Origin: Microbacterium sp. 10M-3C3
GTDB lineage: Bacteria > Actinomycetota > Actinomycetes > Actinomycetales > Microbacteriaceae
DNA length: 64,000 bases
Direction of reading: 5' to 3'
Assembly (NCBI RefSeq): GCF_003931875.1
Contig: NZ_CP034245.1
Coordinates: 1,798,001-1,862,000, forward strand
Notes under the pieces: model-generated
What the model was told of the DNA's origin: nothing
The model's database searches: none
Seen by the model: the letters and a program-made list of their open reading frames with translations, nothing else
Position numbers and translations under genes: made by a program
Shown: positions 41,077 to 52,171 of the stretch, piece by piece
Position numbering within the stretch: the first letter of the stretch is position 1
How the letters are laid out: each line of letters opens with the position of its first letter

Positions 41077-42232
41077 TGGTCTCCAGTTCCGCGTCGGCGA
41101 GCGTGCGGGATGCGGCGTCCCCGAGCTCGCGCGAGTCGAGCCAGCCGTCCGGCAGCGCGGGGCGCTTGGGCGTGCCCGCCCGGCCGCGCTGGCCCTCCGC
41201 GGCGGCGCCGGGGTACGGCGCGTCGAGGTCGAGCTCGCCCAGCAGGCCGTCGATCTCCTGCAGCGTGGAGGCGGTCGCCAGGCGCGCCCGCAGGTCTCCG
41301 CCGACGGGGTAGCCCTTGAAGTACCACGCGACGTGCTTGCGGATGTCGCGGCACCCGCGCCCCTCATCCTCGAAGAACTCCACGAGCAGCTCGGCGTGGC
41401 GCCGGAAGGCCCGAGCGACGAAGCCGAGGGTCGCGTCGACGGGGTCCGCCGCACGTGCGGAGTCGCCGCCGAGCGTGCGGGCGAGATCGCCGAACAGCCA
41501 CGGCCGGCCGAGGCAGCCGCGCCCCACGACGACGCCGTCGCATCCGGTCTCGGCCATCATGCGCGCGGCGTCCTCCGCCGACCAGATGTCGCCGTTGCCG
41601 AGCACCGGCACCGAGGCGACCGCGTTCTTGAGACGCGCGATCGCGTCCCAATCCGCCGTGCCGGAGTAGAACTCCGATGCGGTGCGGGCGTGGAGGGCGA
41701 CGGCCGCGACGCCCGCGTCCTCCGCGATGCGCCCGGCCTCGAGATACGTCAGGTGGTCGGCGTCGATGCCCTTGCGCATCTTCACCGTCAGGGGGATGTC
41801 GCCGGCGGCCCGCACCGCGCGGGTCACGATGTCGCGGAAGAGACCCGTCTTCCACGGCAGCGCCGCTCCCCCGCCCTTGCGCGTCACCTTCGGCACGGGG
41901 CATCCGAAGTTGAGGTCGATGTGATCGGCGTGGTCTTCGGCGACGATCATGCGGACGGCCGCCTCGACGGTGGCGGGGTCGACGCCGTAGAGCTGAATCG
42001 ACCGCGGCGTCTCGGATTCGTGGTGGCGGATGAGGCGCATCGTCGTGGCGTTGCGCTCGACCAGCGCGCGCGTCGTGATCATCTCGCTCACGTAGAGTCC
42101 GGCCCCGTACTCGCGGCACAGGCGGCGGAAGGCGGTGTTGGTGATGCCGGCCATCGGCGCGAGCACGACGGGCGCGTCGAGCGTGATCGGGCCGATGCGC
42201 AGAGCACGCGTCGGGGCGGGGGCGATGGTCAC
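41066..42232 (-). CDS. dusB: tRNA dihydrouridine synthase
   Basis: This 388-residue flavoenzyme begins at GTG 42232. It shows APMAGITNTAFRRLCREYGAGLYVSEMI, IDLNFGCPVPKVTRKGGGAAL (catalytic Cys in FGCP), VALHARTASEFYSG, VLGNGDIWSAEDA and GCDGVVVGRGCLGRPWLF. These are the FMN TIM-barrel and signature motifs of the Dus family. It reduces uridines in tRNA D loops using NADPH. It leads the dus-dgt-dnaG set and is divergent from gpx (57 nt between starts). Confidence 0.95.
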   Translation of the reverse strand: MTIAPAPTRALRIGPITLDAPVVLAPMAGITNTAFRRLCREYGAGLYVSEMITTRALVERNATTMRLIRHHESETPRSIQLYGVDPATVEAAVRMIVAEDHADHIDLNFGCPVPKVTRKGGGAALPWKTGLFRDIVTRAVRAAGDIPLTVKMRKGIDADHLTYLEAGRIAEDAGVAAVALHARTASEFYSGTADWDAIARLKNAVASVPVLGNGDIWSAEDAARMMAETGCDGVVVGRGCLGRPWLFGDLARTLGGDSARAADPVDATLGFVARAFRRHAELLVEFFEDEGRGCRDIRKHVAWYFKGYPVGGDLRARLATASTLQEIDGLLGELDLDAPYPGAAAEGQRGRAGTPKRPALPDGWLDSRELGDAASRTLADAELETSGG

Positions 42233-42277
42233 CTCTGTATTCTCCCAGACGCAGCCGGGGCGACGTCGCTCCCGCCG

Positions 42278-42283
42278 TACGCT
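42278..42283 (+). promoter_or_regulatory. -10 element of gpx (leaderless)
   Basis: TACGCT fits TANNNT and ends 6 nt before ATG 42290, the same spacing as at ppgK and def. Confidence 0.5.
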
Positions 42284-42289
42284 GGGGGC

Positions 42290-42790
42290 ATGGCCGAGGA
42301 ATCCACAGATCTGCGCAGCATCCCGTTCGAGACGGCGGACGGATCGACCGCGACGCTCGCCGACTACGGCAGCGACGTCCTGCTGATCGTCAACGTCGCC
42401 TCGCGGTGCGGCCTCGCGCCGCAGTACGAGCAGCTCGAGGAGCTGCAGCGCACGTACGGCGACCGCGGCCTGCAGGTGGTCGGCTTCCCGTGCAACCAGT
42501 TCATGGGTCAGGAGCCGGGCTCGATGGAGGAGATCCTCGAGTACTGCTCGACGACGTGGGGGGTCACGTTCCCGGTGAACGCGAAGGTGCGCGTCAACGG
42601 CTCCCACGCGGCGCCCCTGTACAAGGCGCTCAAGCGCGCGAAGGACGCCGAGGGCAAGCGGGGCCCGATCCTGTGGAACTTCGAGAAGTTCGTCCTCACG
42701 CCCGAGGGCACCGTCCACCGCTTCCGGCCGCCGGTGAAGCCGGACGACCCCGCCATCGTGCGGGTGATCGAGGACGCACTGCCCCGCTGA
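42290..42790 (+). CDS. Glutathione peroxidase-family thiol peroxidase
   Basis: This 166-residue thioredoxin-fold protein has NVASRCGLAPQYEQLE (peroxidatic Cys40), VVGFPCNQFMGQEPG (second Cys) and ILWNFEKFVLTPEG (the WNF motif). Actinobacterial members usually use thioredoxin or mycothiol systems rather than glutathione, and have Cys, not selenocysteine. It reduces peroxides in the cytosol. One base separates its stop from that of the convergent FrnE-like gene. Confidence 0.94.
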   Translation: MAEESTDLRSIPFETADGSTATLADYGSDVLLIVNVASRCGLAPQYEQLEELQRTYGDRGLQVVGFPCNQFMGQEPGSMEEILEYCSTTWGVTFPVNAKVRVNGSHAAPLYKALKRAKDAEGKRGPILWNFEKFVLTPEGTVHRFRPPVKPDDPAIVRVIEDALPR

Positions 42791-42791
42791 G

Positions 42792-43466
<675 letters not shown>

Positions 43467-43544
43467 GCTGGGTGCAACGTGACCCTTTCCCCTGTATTCC
43501 CGATGATCCGGGAGGCGGACCTCGCGCGCGGATGACGGCGGGCC

Positions 43545-44360
43545 TCAGATGCCGTCGGGGCCCTCCGGGGCGTCGATCGCGCCGCCGAAACGCCGGTCGC
43601 GGTCGAGGTAGCGTTCGATCGCGTTCCACAGATGGCGACGGCGGAAGTCCGGCCACAGCGTGTCGAGGAACACGAATTCGGCGTAGGCCGACTCCCACAG
43701 CAGGAAGTTCGACGTGCGCTGCTCGCCGCTTGAGCGCACGAAGAGGTCGACGTCGGGCATGTCCGGCTGGTACAGGTGCCGGCGGACGAGCTTCTCCGAG
43801 ATCGCGGCGGGCTTGAGGCGCCCCGCGGCGATGTCCTCCCCCATGCGTCTCATGGCGTCGACGAGCTCGATGCGCCCGCCGTAATTGACGCACATCGTGA
43901 GGGTGAGCACGTCGTTGCCGGCCGTCAGCTGCTCGGCGTACTGCAGCTCTTTGATGACCGATCCCCACAGCCGAGGCTTTCGGCCGGCCCAGCGGACGCG
44001 CACGCCCCACTCGTTGAGCTGGTCGCGCCGGCGATGGAGCACCTCGCGATTGAACCCCATGAGGAAGCGCACCTCGTCGGGCGAGCGCGCCCAGTTCTCC
44101 GTTGAGAACGCGTACACCGACAGGTGCTTCACACCCGCCTGCACGGCGCCGGCGACGACGTCGAGCAGGGCGGCCTCGCCGGCACGGTGTCCCTCGACAC
44201 GCGTCAGGCCCTGCCGGTTCGCCCACCGGCCGTTGCCGTCCATGACGATGGCGACGTGCGCGGGCACCGAGCCGCGAGGGAACGCGGGCGGCTGCTCCCC
44301 CGTCCAGTCCAACGGCCGGAACGGCACCGCATCCTTGTGGGTGTAGGGCTTCGGGGTCAT
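43545..44360 (-). CDS. uppS: Isoprenyl diphosphate synthase (undecaprenyl/decaprenyl type)
   Basis: This 271-residue cis-prenyltransferase has [18 protein letters not shown] (catalytic Asp in MDGNGRW), [15 protein letters not shown] and [27 protein letters not shown]. It makes the lipid carrier for cell wall synthesis. Its ATG overlaps the recO stop (ATGA), a conserved actinobacterial pairing. The frame upstream of 44360 belongs to recO's shadow. Confidence 0.96.
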   Translation of the reverse strand: MTPKPYTHKDAVPFRPLDWTGEQPPAFPRGSVPAHVAIVMDGNGRWANRQGLTRVEGHRAGEAALLDVVAGAVQAGVKHLSVYAFSTENWARSPDEVRFLMGFNREVLHRRRDQLNEWGVRVRWAGRKPRLWGSVIKELQYAEQLTAGNDVLTLTMCVNYGGRIELVDAMRRMGEDIAAGRLKPAAISEKLVRRHLYQPDMPDVDLFVRSSGEQRTSNFLLWESAYAEFVFLDTLWPDFRRRHLWNAIERYLDRDRRFGGAIDAPEGPDGI

Positions 44361-45085
44361 CCAGGACCTTCCACGTGGGCGAGCGAGCGGATCCCGCGTT
44401 CGAGGTGCCACTGCGCGTACGCGGCGATGAGACCGGATGCGGCGGCCGAGCTCTCGGCGGCGGCGTGATCGACGGCATCCCAGTCGCCGCGCAGCAGCGC
44501 GCGCAGGAGCGAGGCGGTGGGAGACGCGATGCGCGCGGCGCCGACGGGGGCGCAGTCGAGGCACACGAGACCGCCGAGCTGCGCCACGAAGGACTCGTGG
44601 TCGCCGGGGCGGCCGCAGCGCGCGCACTCCTCGAGCCCCGGCGCCCAGCCCGACAGCGCCATCGCGCGCAGCAGGTAGGAGTCCAGGACGCTCCGCGCGG
44701 CGTGCTCGCCGCGCGCGAGCGCGCGCAGCCCGCCCACCAGGAGCAGATACTGCTGCGCCGTGGCCTCGGCCTCGTTGAGGCGGTCCGCCGTCTCGACCAT
44801 CGCGTGCGCGGAGGTGTAGCGGTCGTAGTGGGCGGCGATGTCGGCGCCGTACGCGCCGAGCGACTCGGCCTGCTGCACGATGTCGAGCGAGCGGCCCTGA
44901 TGCAGCTGCACATCGGCGACCATGAAGGGCTCGAGGCGGGCGCCGAACTTCGACGAGGTCCGCCGGACGCCCTTCGCGACCGCGCGGATCTTGCCGTGGC
45001 GACGGCCGAGCATCGTCACGATGCGGTCCGCCTCCCCGAGCTTGTGGGTACGCAGGACCACGACCTCGTCGCGGTAGGTGGGCAC
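44357..45085 (-). CDS. recO: DNA repair protein RecO
   Basis: This 242-residue protein starts [54 protein letters not shown] (OB fold). It carries a C4 zinc motif [13 protein letters not shown]...VCLDC. It loads RecA onto SSB-coated DNA together with RecR. It overlaps uppS by 4 nt and diverges from the TRIC channel gene. Confidence 0.95.
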   Translation of the reverse strand: MPTYRDEVVVLRTHKLGEADRIVTMLGRRHGKIRAVAKGVRRTSSKFGARLEPFMVADVQLHQGRSLDIVQQAESLGAYGADIAAHYDRYTSAHAMVETADRLNEAEATAQQYLLLVGGLRALARGEHAARSVLDSYLLRAMALSGWAPGLEECARCGRPGDHESFVAQLGGLVCLDCAPVGAARIASPTASLLRALLRGDWDAVDHAAAESSAAASGLIAAYAQWHLERGIRSLAHVEGPG

Positions 45086-45160
45086 GCTCCATTATCCGCC
45101 CGACCCCGGCGGGTGAGGCGGCGGCACGTCGCGTCGCCCGCGATGTCGCGCGATCCCCGA

Positions 45161-45166
45161 GACAAT
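45161..45166 (+). promoter_or_regulatory. -10 element of the TRIC gene (leaderless)
   Basis: GACAAT has the A and T of TANNNT at positions 2 and 6 and ends 6 nt before GTG 45173. No ribosome site is seen. Confidence 0.4.
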
Positions 45167-45172
45167 GGTGGG

Positions 45173-45874
45173 GTGAACGAGCCGGCCTTCGTCATCCCGC
45201 TGTGGGCGGATCTCGTCGCCGTCGGGCTCGGCGGGGTGCAGGGGGCGCTGTTCGCCTCGGGCTTCCGCGGGCAGCGGCGACTCGACTTCCTCGGTGTGGC
45301 GATCATCGGCATCGTGATCGGCATGGGAGGCGGGCTCATCCGCGACCTGCTGCTGGGTGTCGTGCCCGCGACGCTGCAGCACAACGGCTACCTCCTGACC
45401 GCGACGGGCGCGGCCATCGTCGGCATGCTGCTCGCCGGGATCTTCGAGCGGCTGACCGCGGTCATCGTGGGCCTCGACGCGATCGTGATCGGCCTGTTCG
45501 GCGCGTTCGGAACCAGCAAGGCGCTCGCGCTGGGCCTGCCGCTCGTGCCGGCCGTGTTCGTGGGGGTCTTCGCGGCGGTCGGCGGCAGCGTCCTGCGCGA
45601 CGTCCTCATGGGGCTGCCGGTCGCCATCATGCACGTCGGGTCGCTCTACGCGGTCGCCGCGGGGGTGGGATGCCTCGTGCTCGCCGTCGCCGACGCGTTC
45701 GGCGCGCCGCTCGTGGCCGCCGCGATCGCGGGCGTCGTCGTCACCGCCGTCATCCGCATCCTGGCGGTGATCTTCGACCTCTCGCTGCCCGAGCAGCGCA
45801 TGCTGTACCGCCGGAAGGTCGCCGTAGAGACCTCGGCCATCACGATCGTGCGTCCGCCGGAGGACGCGGCCTGA
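45173..45874 (+). CDS. TRIC/UPF0126-family cation channel
   Basis: From GTG 45173 the protein is 233 residues with seven hydrophobic helices. Two internal repeats are visible: [24 protein letters not shown] and [20 protein letters not shown], the Gly-rich pore signature of UPF0126/TRIC proteins. These form trimeric K+-type channels in the membrane. The gene is convergent with leuA across a 14-bp hairpin. A frame extending upstream to 44375 is the recO shadow. Confidence 0.9.
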   Translation: MNEPAFVIPLWADLVAVGLGGVQGALFASGFRGQRRLDFLGVAIIGIVIGMGGGLIRDLLLGVVPATLQHNGYLLTATGAAIVGMLLAGIFERLTAVIVGLDAIVIGLFGAFGTSKALALGLPLVPAVFVGVFAAVGGSVLRDVLMGLPVAIMHVGSLYAVAAGVGCLVLAVADAFGAPLVAAAIAGVVVTAVIRILAVIFDLSLPEQRMLYRRKVAVETSAITIVRPPEDAA

Positions 45875-45891
45875 CCGCAGGCCGCGTCCTC
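45860..45891. terminator. Bidirectional terminator between TRIC and leuA genes
   Basis: GAGGACGCGGCCTG and CAGGCCGCGTCCTC form a perfect 14-bp stem with a 4-nt loop. The left arm overlaps the last TRIC codons and the right arm lies 6 nt from the leuA stop. Confidence 0.8.
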
Positions 45892-45897
45892 GACGCG

Positions 45898-47718
<1,821 letters not shown>

Positions 47719-47740
<22 letters not shown>

Positions 47741-47772
47741 CGGCTAAGGAGGAGAAGCCCGCTGACGCGCAT
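47719..47772 (-). CDS. leuL: leuA leader peptide (attenuation)
   Basis: The 17-residue peptide MRVSGLLLLSRRDGASI starts at ATG 47772 and ends at TAG 47719-47721, 60 nt before leuA. Four consecutive Leu codons (CTT CTC CTC CTT) make it a leucine sensor: shortage of charged tRNA-Leu would stall the ribosome there and alter folding of the downstream hairpin. A TAAGGT -10 box (47779-47784) lies 6 nt before the ATG, so the leader mRNA itself is probably leaderless. Leader peptides of this kind are known before leuA and ilvB in other actinobacteria. Confidence 0.85.
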
Positions 47773-47853
47773 GGCACGACCTTACACCCGCGCGCCGCCG
47801 AGGCCGAAACGCGCGTCTGTGAGACGGATGCCCGCGCGGCGACACTTCCCAGC

Positions 47854-48441
47854 ATGGGAATCAATCGCCGGGCGGGGCTGCTCGCGGCCCTCGGAGCACT
47901 GGCCATCGCGATCGCAGGGTGCGCGACCGGCGCGGGCGGAGCCGCCGCACCGACGGAGACGGCGGTGATCGGCGCCGGCACCGTGATCGACGACGGCGAC
48001 GGCGCGCAGCTGTGCCTCGGCCCGGTCGGCCTGTCCGAGCCGCCGACGTGCGCGGGGATCCCGCTCGCGGGGTGGCGGTGGGAGGCCGTCGACGGCGCGA
48101 GCGAGACGGCGGGCGTCCGCTGGGGCACGTGGGCGGTGCCCGGCACGTGGGACGGCGAGCGGCTCGCCGTCGACGGCGACCCCGTCCCGCTCGCGCTGTA
48201 CGACCCGATGCCGTTCCCGTGGCCCGACGGGGTGGGCCCGCTTTCCGACGCCGACGCGGCGCGCATCGGTGAGCAGCTCGGTGCGCGATGGGACGGATTC
48301 CTGCAGTCCTCTCCCCGCGACGGCCGGGCGGATGTGGTGGTCGCGTACGACGACGGCAGCCTGCAGGAGGAGGCCGACCGCGCCTACGGCGAAGGCGCCG
48401 TCGTCGTCACCTCCGCGCTGCGCCCGCTCGTGGAGGGCTGA
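47854..48441 (+). CDS. Putative lipoprotein
   Basis: This 195-residue protein has a lipoprotein signal: basic start MGINRR, hydrophobic LLAALGALAIAIAG, and lipobox AIAGC with Cys23. The mature part is acidic and compact (GDGAQLCLGPVGLSEPPTCAGIPLAGWRWEAVDG...), with two more Cys. It is probably anchored on the outer face of the membrane. No family or function is recognised. It diverges from leuA and converges on the oxidoreductase gene. Confidence 0.8.
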   Translation: MGINRRAGLLAALGALAIAIAGCATGAGGAAAPTETAVIGAGTVIDDGDGAQLCLGPVGLSEPPTCAGIPLAGWRWEAVDGASETAGVRWGTWAVPGTWDGERLAVDGDPVPLALYDPMPFPWPDGVGPLSDADAARIGEQLGARWDGFLQSSPRDGRADVVVAYDDGSLQEEADRAYGEGAVVVTSALRPLVEG

Positions 48442-48447
48442 ACCGGC

Positions 48448-49389
48448 TCACGGCAGGAGCGCGACCTTGCCGCCGGGGTGGCCGTCGGCCACGAAGCGCA
48501 GCGCCGCGACGGCCTGGGCGAGGGGGAAGGTGCGTGCCACCGGCACCTCGAGCCGGCCCTCGTCGGCGAGGGCGATGAGGCCGGGCCGGGCGGCCGCGCG
48601 GAAGCGCGCGCTCTCCGGACGGGCACCCGCGATCCACCGGAAACCGTCGCGCTCCGCGGCGGGCGTGTTCGCGATCGTCACGATGCGGTCGCGCTCGGCG
48701 ACGAGCTCGAGCGACACGGCGACCGCCTCCTCGGTGCCGACGGCGTCCCAGGCCGCCGCCACCGCAGCGCCCTCCGCCGCCGCGCGCACGCGCTCGGCGA
48801 GCCCCGTGCCGTACTGGACGGGCACACCGCCGTAGCGACGCACGCGCTGGGCCGACGCATCCGAGCCCACCGTGCCGATGACCCGGATGCCGCGGACCGC
48901 CGCCTGCTGGAGCGCGCTCACGCCCACCGCGCCCGACGCGCCGTGGAGCAGCACCGTCTCGCCGGCCACCGCGCGGGTGACTGCGATCATCTCCGCGGCC
49001 GTCGTCCCGGCGAGGAGGAGGTTCGCCGCCGCCGGATGATCGAGGGCGCGCGGCTTGTGCAACACGGTGTCGGCCGGCACCGTCAACTCGGTCGCGTATC
49101 CGCCCTGCACACGGAACGCGACGACCTCGTCTCCGGCACGGGCCTCCCCCGATGCGATGGACGTGTCGGGTCCGACGGCGCTCAGCTCGCCCGACACCTC
49201 GTAGCCGATCGCGACCGGGAACTCCTGCCCGGCCCGGCGCTGGGCGACGTGCTTGTAGTCGGCGGGATTGACGCCCCCGGCGTGCACGCGGATCGTCACC
49301 TCCCCCGCGCGCGGCGCCGGGACGTCGGCCTCCTCGTACGACCACGTCTCCGGTGCGCCCGGCGCGGATGCCACCCAGTGTCGCGCCAT
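48448..49389 (-). CDS. Zinc-independent quinone oxidoreductase (MDR family)
   Basis: This 313-residue medium-chain dehydrogenase starts MARHWVASAPGAPETWSYEEADVPAPRAGEVTIRVHAGGVNPADYKHV. The NADPH-binding segment is VLLHGASGAVGVSALQQAAVRGIRVIGTVGSDA (about 125-157). It lacks the zinc Cys ligands, so it should be a quinone oxidoreductase-like enzyme. The start at 49389 follows a GGAGGG site; an upstream ATG at 49476 would run into the era region. It lies 31 nt beyond the era stop on the same strand. Confidence 0.88.
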   Translation of the reverse strand: MARHWVASAPGAPETWSYEEADVPAPRAGEVTIRVHAGGVNPADYKHVAQRRAGQEFPVAIGYEVSGELSAVGPDTSIASGEARAGDEVVAFRVQGGYATELTVPADTVLHKPRALDHPAAANLLLAGTTAAEMIAVTRAVAGETVLLHGASGAVGVSALQQAAVRGIRVIGTVGSDASAQRVRRYGGVPVQYGTGLAERVRAAAEGAAVAAAWDAVGTEEAVAVSLELVAERDRIVTIANTPAAERDGFRWIAGARPESARFRAAARPGLIALADEGRLEVPVARTFPLAQAVAALRFVADGHPGGKVALLP

Positions 49390-49420
49390 GTCGCGCCACC
49401 CTCCTGCCGGATCTCCGGCG

Positions 49421-50350
49421 TCAGAAGCCCAGTCGGCCGAGCTGCTTGGGGTCGCGCTGCCACTCCTTGGCGACACGCACGTGCAGGGAGAGGAACACCC
49501 GCGTTCCCACGAGCGGCTCTATGCCGGCCCGTGCCCGGGCTCCGACGTCCTTGAGCCGCGCGCCCTTCCGGCCGATGATGATGGCCTTCTGGCTGTCGCG
49601 CTCGACGACGATGTTGGCGAACACGTCGGTGAGCTCGCCGTCCTCCCGCGGTGCGATGTCCTCGATCGTCACCGCGATCGAGTGCGGCAGCTCGTCGCGC
49701 ACGCCCTCGAGGGCGGCCTCCCGGATGATCTCCGCGACACGGTCCTCGAGCGACTCGTCGGTGGTGACGCCCTCCCCGTACAGCGCGGGGCCCTCCGGCA
49801 TGAGGGCGAGCAGCTCGTCCGAGAGGACGTCGAGCTGGTCGCGCGTCAGCGCCGACAGCGGGATCACGGCGTGCCAGTCCTCGCGGAGGGAGTCGACCTC
49901 CATGAGGCGCTCCATGATCTCGTCGCGGGTCGCCGCATCCGTCTTGGTCACGATCGCGACCTTCTTGGCGCGCGGGTATCCCGACAGCGACTCCGCGATG
50001 CGGCGGTCGCCGGGACCGACCTTCTCGACCGCCGGCACGCAGAAGCCGATGACGTCGACGTCGCCGAGCACCTGCTCGACGAGGTCGTTCAGCCGCTGGC
50101 CGAGGAGCGTGCGGGGCTTGTGGATGCCGGGGGTGTCGACGATCACGAGCTGACCGCCGGGCCGGTTGACGATACCCCGGATGGCGCGGCGCGTGGTCTG
50201 CGGCTTCGCGCTCGTGATCGCGACCTTCTCGCCCACGAGCGCGTTCGTGAGTGTCGACTTGCCGACGTTGGGTCGTCCCACGAAAGTCACGAAGCCGGAG
50301 CGGTGCACGGCGCGGTCGGGCGAGGACGCGTCGGAGGCGGAATCGGTCAC
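49421..50350 (-). CDS. era: GTPase Era
   Basis: From GTG 50350 the protein is 309 residues. The GTPase domain has GRPNVGKST (25-33), TTRRAIRG (switch I), DTPGIHKP and TKTD. The C-terminal KH domain is FANIVVERDSQKAIIIGRKGARLKDVGARARAGIEPLVG. It binds 16S rRNA during small-subunit assembly. It ends the dnaJ-to-era core cluster. Confidence 0.97.
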   Translation of the reverse strand: MTDSASDASSPDRAVHRSGFVTFVGRPNVGKSTLTNALVGEKVAITSAKPQTTRRAIRGIVNRPGGQLVIVDTPGIHKPRTLLGQRLNDLVEQVLGDVDVIGFCVPAVEKVGPGDRRIAESLSGYPRAKKVAIVTKTDAATRDEIMERLMEVDSLREDWHAVIPLSALTRDQLDVLSDELLALMPEGPALYGEGVTTDESLEDRVAEIIREAALEGVRDELPHSIAVTIEDIAPREDGELTDVFANIVVERDSQKAIIIGRKGARLKDVGARARAGIEPLVGTRVFLSLHVRVAKEWQRDPKQLGRLGF

Positions 50351-50388
50351 ACTCAATTCTGCATGCCGAACGCGATCGCGCGGACGGA

Positions 50389-51690
50389 TCAGTCCTCCGC
50401 CGCCTCGCGCGGCGCCGACGCGCCGTCGGCCTCGGGCGCCTCGGCGCGCTCGACGAAGACCGTCGCGATCCCTCGCCCGCGGCCACGCGAGGCGCCGCCG
50501 GTCATCACGAGGCCCGAGTGCTCCGCGGTGCTGCCGGGCTGCGGGATGCGCCCGAGCGCCTTGCCGAGCAGGCCGCCGATGGAGTCGACGTCTTCGTCGT
50601 CGAGGTCGAGCCCGAAGAGGTCGCCGACCTCGTCGAGACCGAGACGAGCGCTCACTCGGTAGCGTCCGGGCTCGAGCTCGACCACCTCCGTGGGCTTGGC
50701 GTCGTACTCGTCGGAGATCTCGCCCACGAGCTCCTCGATGAGGTCCTCGAGCGTCACCAGCCCCGACACGCCGCCGTACTCGTCCACGACGAGGCACACG
50801 TGCACCGCATCCCGCTTCATCTGCTGCAGGAGCGTCTCCGCGCGCATCGACTCGGGCACGAACACCGCCGGACGCGCGATGCGCCGCACCGGCGCGTCGC
50901 GCCAGCCCTGCTCGTCGCGGAACCCGAACTGCACGAGGTCCTTCAGGTACAGCATCCCCACGACGTCGTCCGCCTCGTCGTCCAGGAGCGGGATGCGCGA
51001 GACGCCCTTCTCCAGGAACAGCCCGAGCGCGGCGCGCGTGCTGGCGTCCGCGTCCACAGACACCATGTCGGTGCGCGGCACCATCACTTCGCGGACGTAC
51101 CGGTCGGTGAAGTCGAAGACCGAGTGGATGAGCTCGCGGTCGTCCTCCTCGATCAGCTCGTTCTCCGCCGCCTCGTCGATGATGCTGAGCAGCTGCTCCT
51201 CCGACGCGAACGACGATCCGGACGAGATGCCCGGCGTCACGCGGTTGCCCAGAGCGGTGAGGCCGTAGGCGAGCGGACCGATGATGAGCCGTGCGGCACG
51301 CACGAGGGGCGCCGCGGCGCGCAGGAGTCCACGGGCGTGCTGACGCCCCACCGAGCGCGGACTGACGCCGACGGCGACGAAGGAGATGCCCGTCATCAGT
51401 ACGGCCGCGGCGAGGGCCGCCCACCAGATGCTGTCGAACAGCTGCACGAAGGCCAGCGTCACGAGCACCGCGGCGGAGGTCTCGGCGAGGACGCGGATGA
51501 AGATCACCGCGTTGCCGTGGGCGTCGGGGTCGGCGGCGATCCGGCGCAGCGACGTCGAGGTGCGTCCGCCGTCGGCGAGCTCCAGGAGATCCGCGCGGGA
51601 GGTCACGCCCAGCGCCGCATCGATCGCGGACATGAGCCCACCGAAGGCGACCAGCAGCAGCGCCGCCAGAAGCAGCAGGGTCTCTGTCAC
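50389..51690 (-). CDS. CNNM/CBS-domain membrane protein (hemolysin C/CorC family)
   Basis: This 433-residue protein has an N-terminal DUF21 region with about four helices (LLLLAALLLVAFGGLMSAIDAAL..., AALAAAVLMTGISFVAVGVSP). Two CBS domains follow (REVMVPRTDMVSVDADAS, RPAVFVPESMRAETLLQQM) and then a CorC_HlyC C-terminal domain (LGLDEVGDLFGLDLDDEDVDSIGGLLGKALGRIP). Family members are linked to Mg2+ or Co2+ transport. GTG start at 51690, 10 nt after ybeY. Confidence 0.93.
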   Translation of the reverse strand: MTETLLLLAALLLVAFGGLMSAIDAALGVTSRADLLELADGGRTSTSLRRIAADPDAHGNAVIFIRVLAETSAAVLVTLAFVQLFDSIWWAALAAAVLMTGISFVAVGVSPRSVGRQHARGLLRAAAPLVRAARLIIGPLAYGLTALGNRVTPGISSGSSFASEEQLLSIIDEAAENELIEEDDRELIHSVFDFTDRYVREVMVPRTDMVSVDADASTRAALGLFLEKGVSRIPLLDDEADDVVGMLYLKDLVQFGFRDEQGWRDAPVRRIARPAVFVPESMRAETLLQQMKRDAVHVCLVVDEYGGVSGLVTLEDLIEELVGEISDEYDAKPTEVVELEPGRYRVSARLGLDEVGDLFGLDLDDEDVDSIGGLLGKALGRIPQPGSTAEHSGLVMTGGASRGRGRGIATVFVERAEAPEADGASAPREAAED

Positions 51691-51700
51691 GGGAGCAGGG

Positions 51701-52171
51701 TCACGCCCGGTGCCGGCGCCGCTCGGCGCCGTGGAAGCCGGCGATCAGCTCCTTCTGCAGCCCGAACATCTCCCGCTCCTCGTCGGGCTCGGCGTGGTCG
51801 AACCCCAGCAGATGCAGGAGGCCGTGCGTGGTCAGGAGGATCAGCTCGTCCTGCGTCGAGTGCCGCGCGGCGACCGCCTGGGTCTCGGCGACCTGCGGGC
51901 ACAGCACGATGTCGCCGAGGAGCCCGGCGGGCGTGGGCGCGTCCTCCGTGCCGGGGCGGAGCTCGTCCATGGGAAAGCTCAGCACGTCCGTCGGCCCGGG
52001 CTCGTCCATCCACTGCACGTGGAGCGACTCCATCGCGCCCTCGTCGACGAGCACGATCGCGACGTCGGCGTCCGGGCTCACGTGCAGCTCGGCGAGGTTG
52101 TACTCCATGAGGCGCAGGAGCACCTGCTCGTCGACGTCCATGCCGGACTCGTTGTTGATGTCGATCGTCAT
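51701..52171 (-). CDS. ybeY: Endoribonuclease YbeY
   Basis: This 156-residue protein has the zinc motif HGLLHLLGFDHAEPDEEREMF, preceded by DVLSFPMDE. YbeY matures 16S rRNA 3' ends and checks ribosomes. Its ATG overlaps the phoH stop (ATGA), the usual ybeZ-ybeY coupling. Confidence 0.96.
   Translation of the reverse strand: MTIDINNESGMDVDEQVLLRLMEYNLAELHVSPDADVAIVLVDEGAMESLHVQWMDEPGPTDVLSFPMDELRPGTEDAPTPAGLLGDIVLCPQVAETQAVAARHSTQDELILLTTHGLLHLLGFDHAEPDEEREMFGLQKELIAGFHGAERRRHRA

Noticed and set aside
42290..42790. Selenocysteine glutathione peroxidase
   Set aside because: The peroxidatic position is a normal Cys codon and no in-frame TGA is present.
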